Assembly (NCBI RefSeq): GCF_005938655.1
Contig: NZ_VCQT01000033.1
Coordinates: forward strand, 22,736-86,735
DNA: 64,000 nucleotides
Direction of reading: 5' to 3'
Origin: Alloalcanivorax gelatiniphagus
GTDB taxonomy: Bacteria; Pseudomonadota; Gammaproteobacteria; Pseudomonadales; Alcanivoracaceae
Shown here piece after piece: positions 63,468 to 64,000 of the stretch (its first letter is position 1; each line of letters opens with the position of its first letter). The position numbers were made by a program, and so were the translations under genes. The notes under the pieces are model-generated. The model was not told where the DNA came from. It saw only the letters and a program-made list of their open reading frames with translations, and did no database searches.

Positions 63468-64000
63468 TGGTGGCCCGGCAAAACGCCCCGGTGGTGATCA
63501 TCGGCGCCGGCGGCACCGGCTGCACCCTGGCCCTGCTGCTGGCCCGGTATCAAATTCCCAGCATTCTGGTGGATCGCCGCTCCGCGCCGCTGCGACATCC
63601 CGCCGCCCATGTATTGAATGGACGCTCCTTCGAAATCTGGTCCCAGTATTCGCCGGCCCTGGCCGACGAGATCATGGCCCTGTGCCCCACCGAGGACGAG
63701 ATCGGCGATATCACCTGGTGCACCAGCCTGCTGGGGAAAAAACTGGGCAGCATCGATCTGCTGGCGGACAAGGACCGAGTGGAACGGGTGCAAGGCTTCG
63801 GCCCCTATCGCATCGCCCATGTGGGCCAGCATCTTCTTATGCCGATCCTGTGGCGGGCGGGGGGGTCGGGACCCCTGATCACCTTCCACCCGGGCCATAA
63901 GCTCAAGGGGTTTCCGAACCAGGGCGACGGCGTCACCCCGGAAGGGACCGGCCCCCGCGGCCCGACCCACCCCCACCCACACCCCCCGCCTCTCCGCGCG
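63467..64000 (+). CDS. FAD-dependent aromatic hydroxylase, N-terminal part
   Basis: The frame is open to the window end (178 codons). The FAD-binding fold begins VVIIGAGGTGCTLALLLARY (residues 9-28) and continues ILVDRRSAPLRHPAAHVLNG, the pattern of TfdB/MhpA/PheA-type hydroxylases, with QHLLMPILWRA near 120-130. Such enzymes hydroxylate phenols to catechols, which suits the ring-cleavage-like gene upstream. After about residue 130 the sequence becomes G/C-homopolymer rich and ends in Pro-His repeats, which looks like poor-quality sequence at a contig end. Confidence 0.82.
   Translation, partial: MVARQNAPVVIIGAGGTGCTLALLLARYQIPSILVDRRSAPLRHPAAHVLNGRSFEIWSQYSPALADEIMALCPTEDEIGDITWCTSLLGKKLGSIDLLADKDRVERVQGFGPYRIAHVGQHLLMPILWRAGGSGPLITFHPGHKLKGFPNQGDGVTPEGTGPRGPTHPHPHPPPLRA

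Overview
The window looks like chromosome of a GC-rich (by eye about 65%), metabolically versatile gammaproteobacterium. The block dxs / pgpA-thiL-nusB-ribH-ribBX-ribE, the Pseudomonas-style pycA/pycB pair with a divergent LysR gene, and REP-type intergenic palindromes would fit Alcanivorax/Pseudomonas relatives. The species cannot be fixed from the sequence alone. Both ends cut genes: dxs at the left and an FAD hydroxylase at the right, where the last ~140 bases look corrupted.

Layout. 1-5.7 kb: housekeeping isoprenoid, thiamine and riboflavin genes, including a RibBX whose cyclohydrolase half lacks the zinc cysteines. 5.9-10.9 kb: a 1314-residue autotransporter divergent from an AraC regulator. 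11.0-21.6 kb: an accessory catabolic cluster with a MarR regulator, an N-formylmaleamate-deformylase-like hydrolase, maleate isomerase, maleamate amidohydrolase, a resorcylate-type decarboxylase, a TRAP transporter and a Rieske oxygenase. This gene set matches the lower picolinate (pic) pathway. Ferredoxin, reductase and oxygenase alpha subunit lie in one uninterrupted 950-codon frame, and four copies of a (T/G)(C/A)AG-N4-CTGA motif sit before its transcription units. 21.6-24.8 kb: miscellaneous small genes and rlmA. 23.7-26.5 kb: a repeat-bounded AT-rich scrapyard with LysR, sensor-kinase and RHS remnants and a possible orphan immunity gene.

26.6-37.6 kb: phenylacetate genes (paaG-I-J-K, paaY, paaX) beside a branched-chain-amino-acid-type ABC transporter. 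37.7-44.4 kb: a large lipoprotein, then LysR and pycA-pycB (anaplerotic pyruvate carboxylase). 44.5-59 kb: mostly envelope or secreted proteins (DUF3592, 5'-nucleotidase lipoprotein, a GlyGly-CTERM-like protein, an amidohydrolase lipoprotein, two secreted unknowns, a tannase-family lipoprotein), with the tRNA hydroxylase trhP behind a perfect FNR/ANR box. 59.2-64 kb: TetR divergent from a stand-alone AceE-type E1, a ring-cleavage-like VOC protein and an FAD aromatic hydroxylase, probably the start of a second aromatic catabolic operon.

The genes feed central metabolism from several sides: pic-like products enter as fumarate, phenylacetate as acetyl-CoA plus succinyl-CoA, and PycAB refills oxaloacetate. 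Four REP/REPIN-type palindromes and a separate inverted-repeat-bounded element family (three copies) punctuate the intergenic space. No tRNA, rRNA, CRISPR array or intact insertion sequence was seen.
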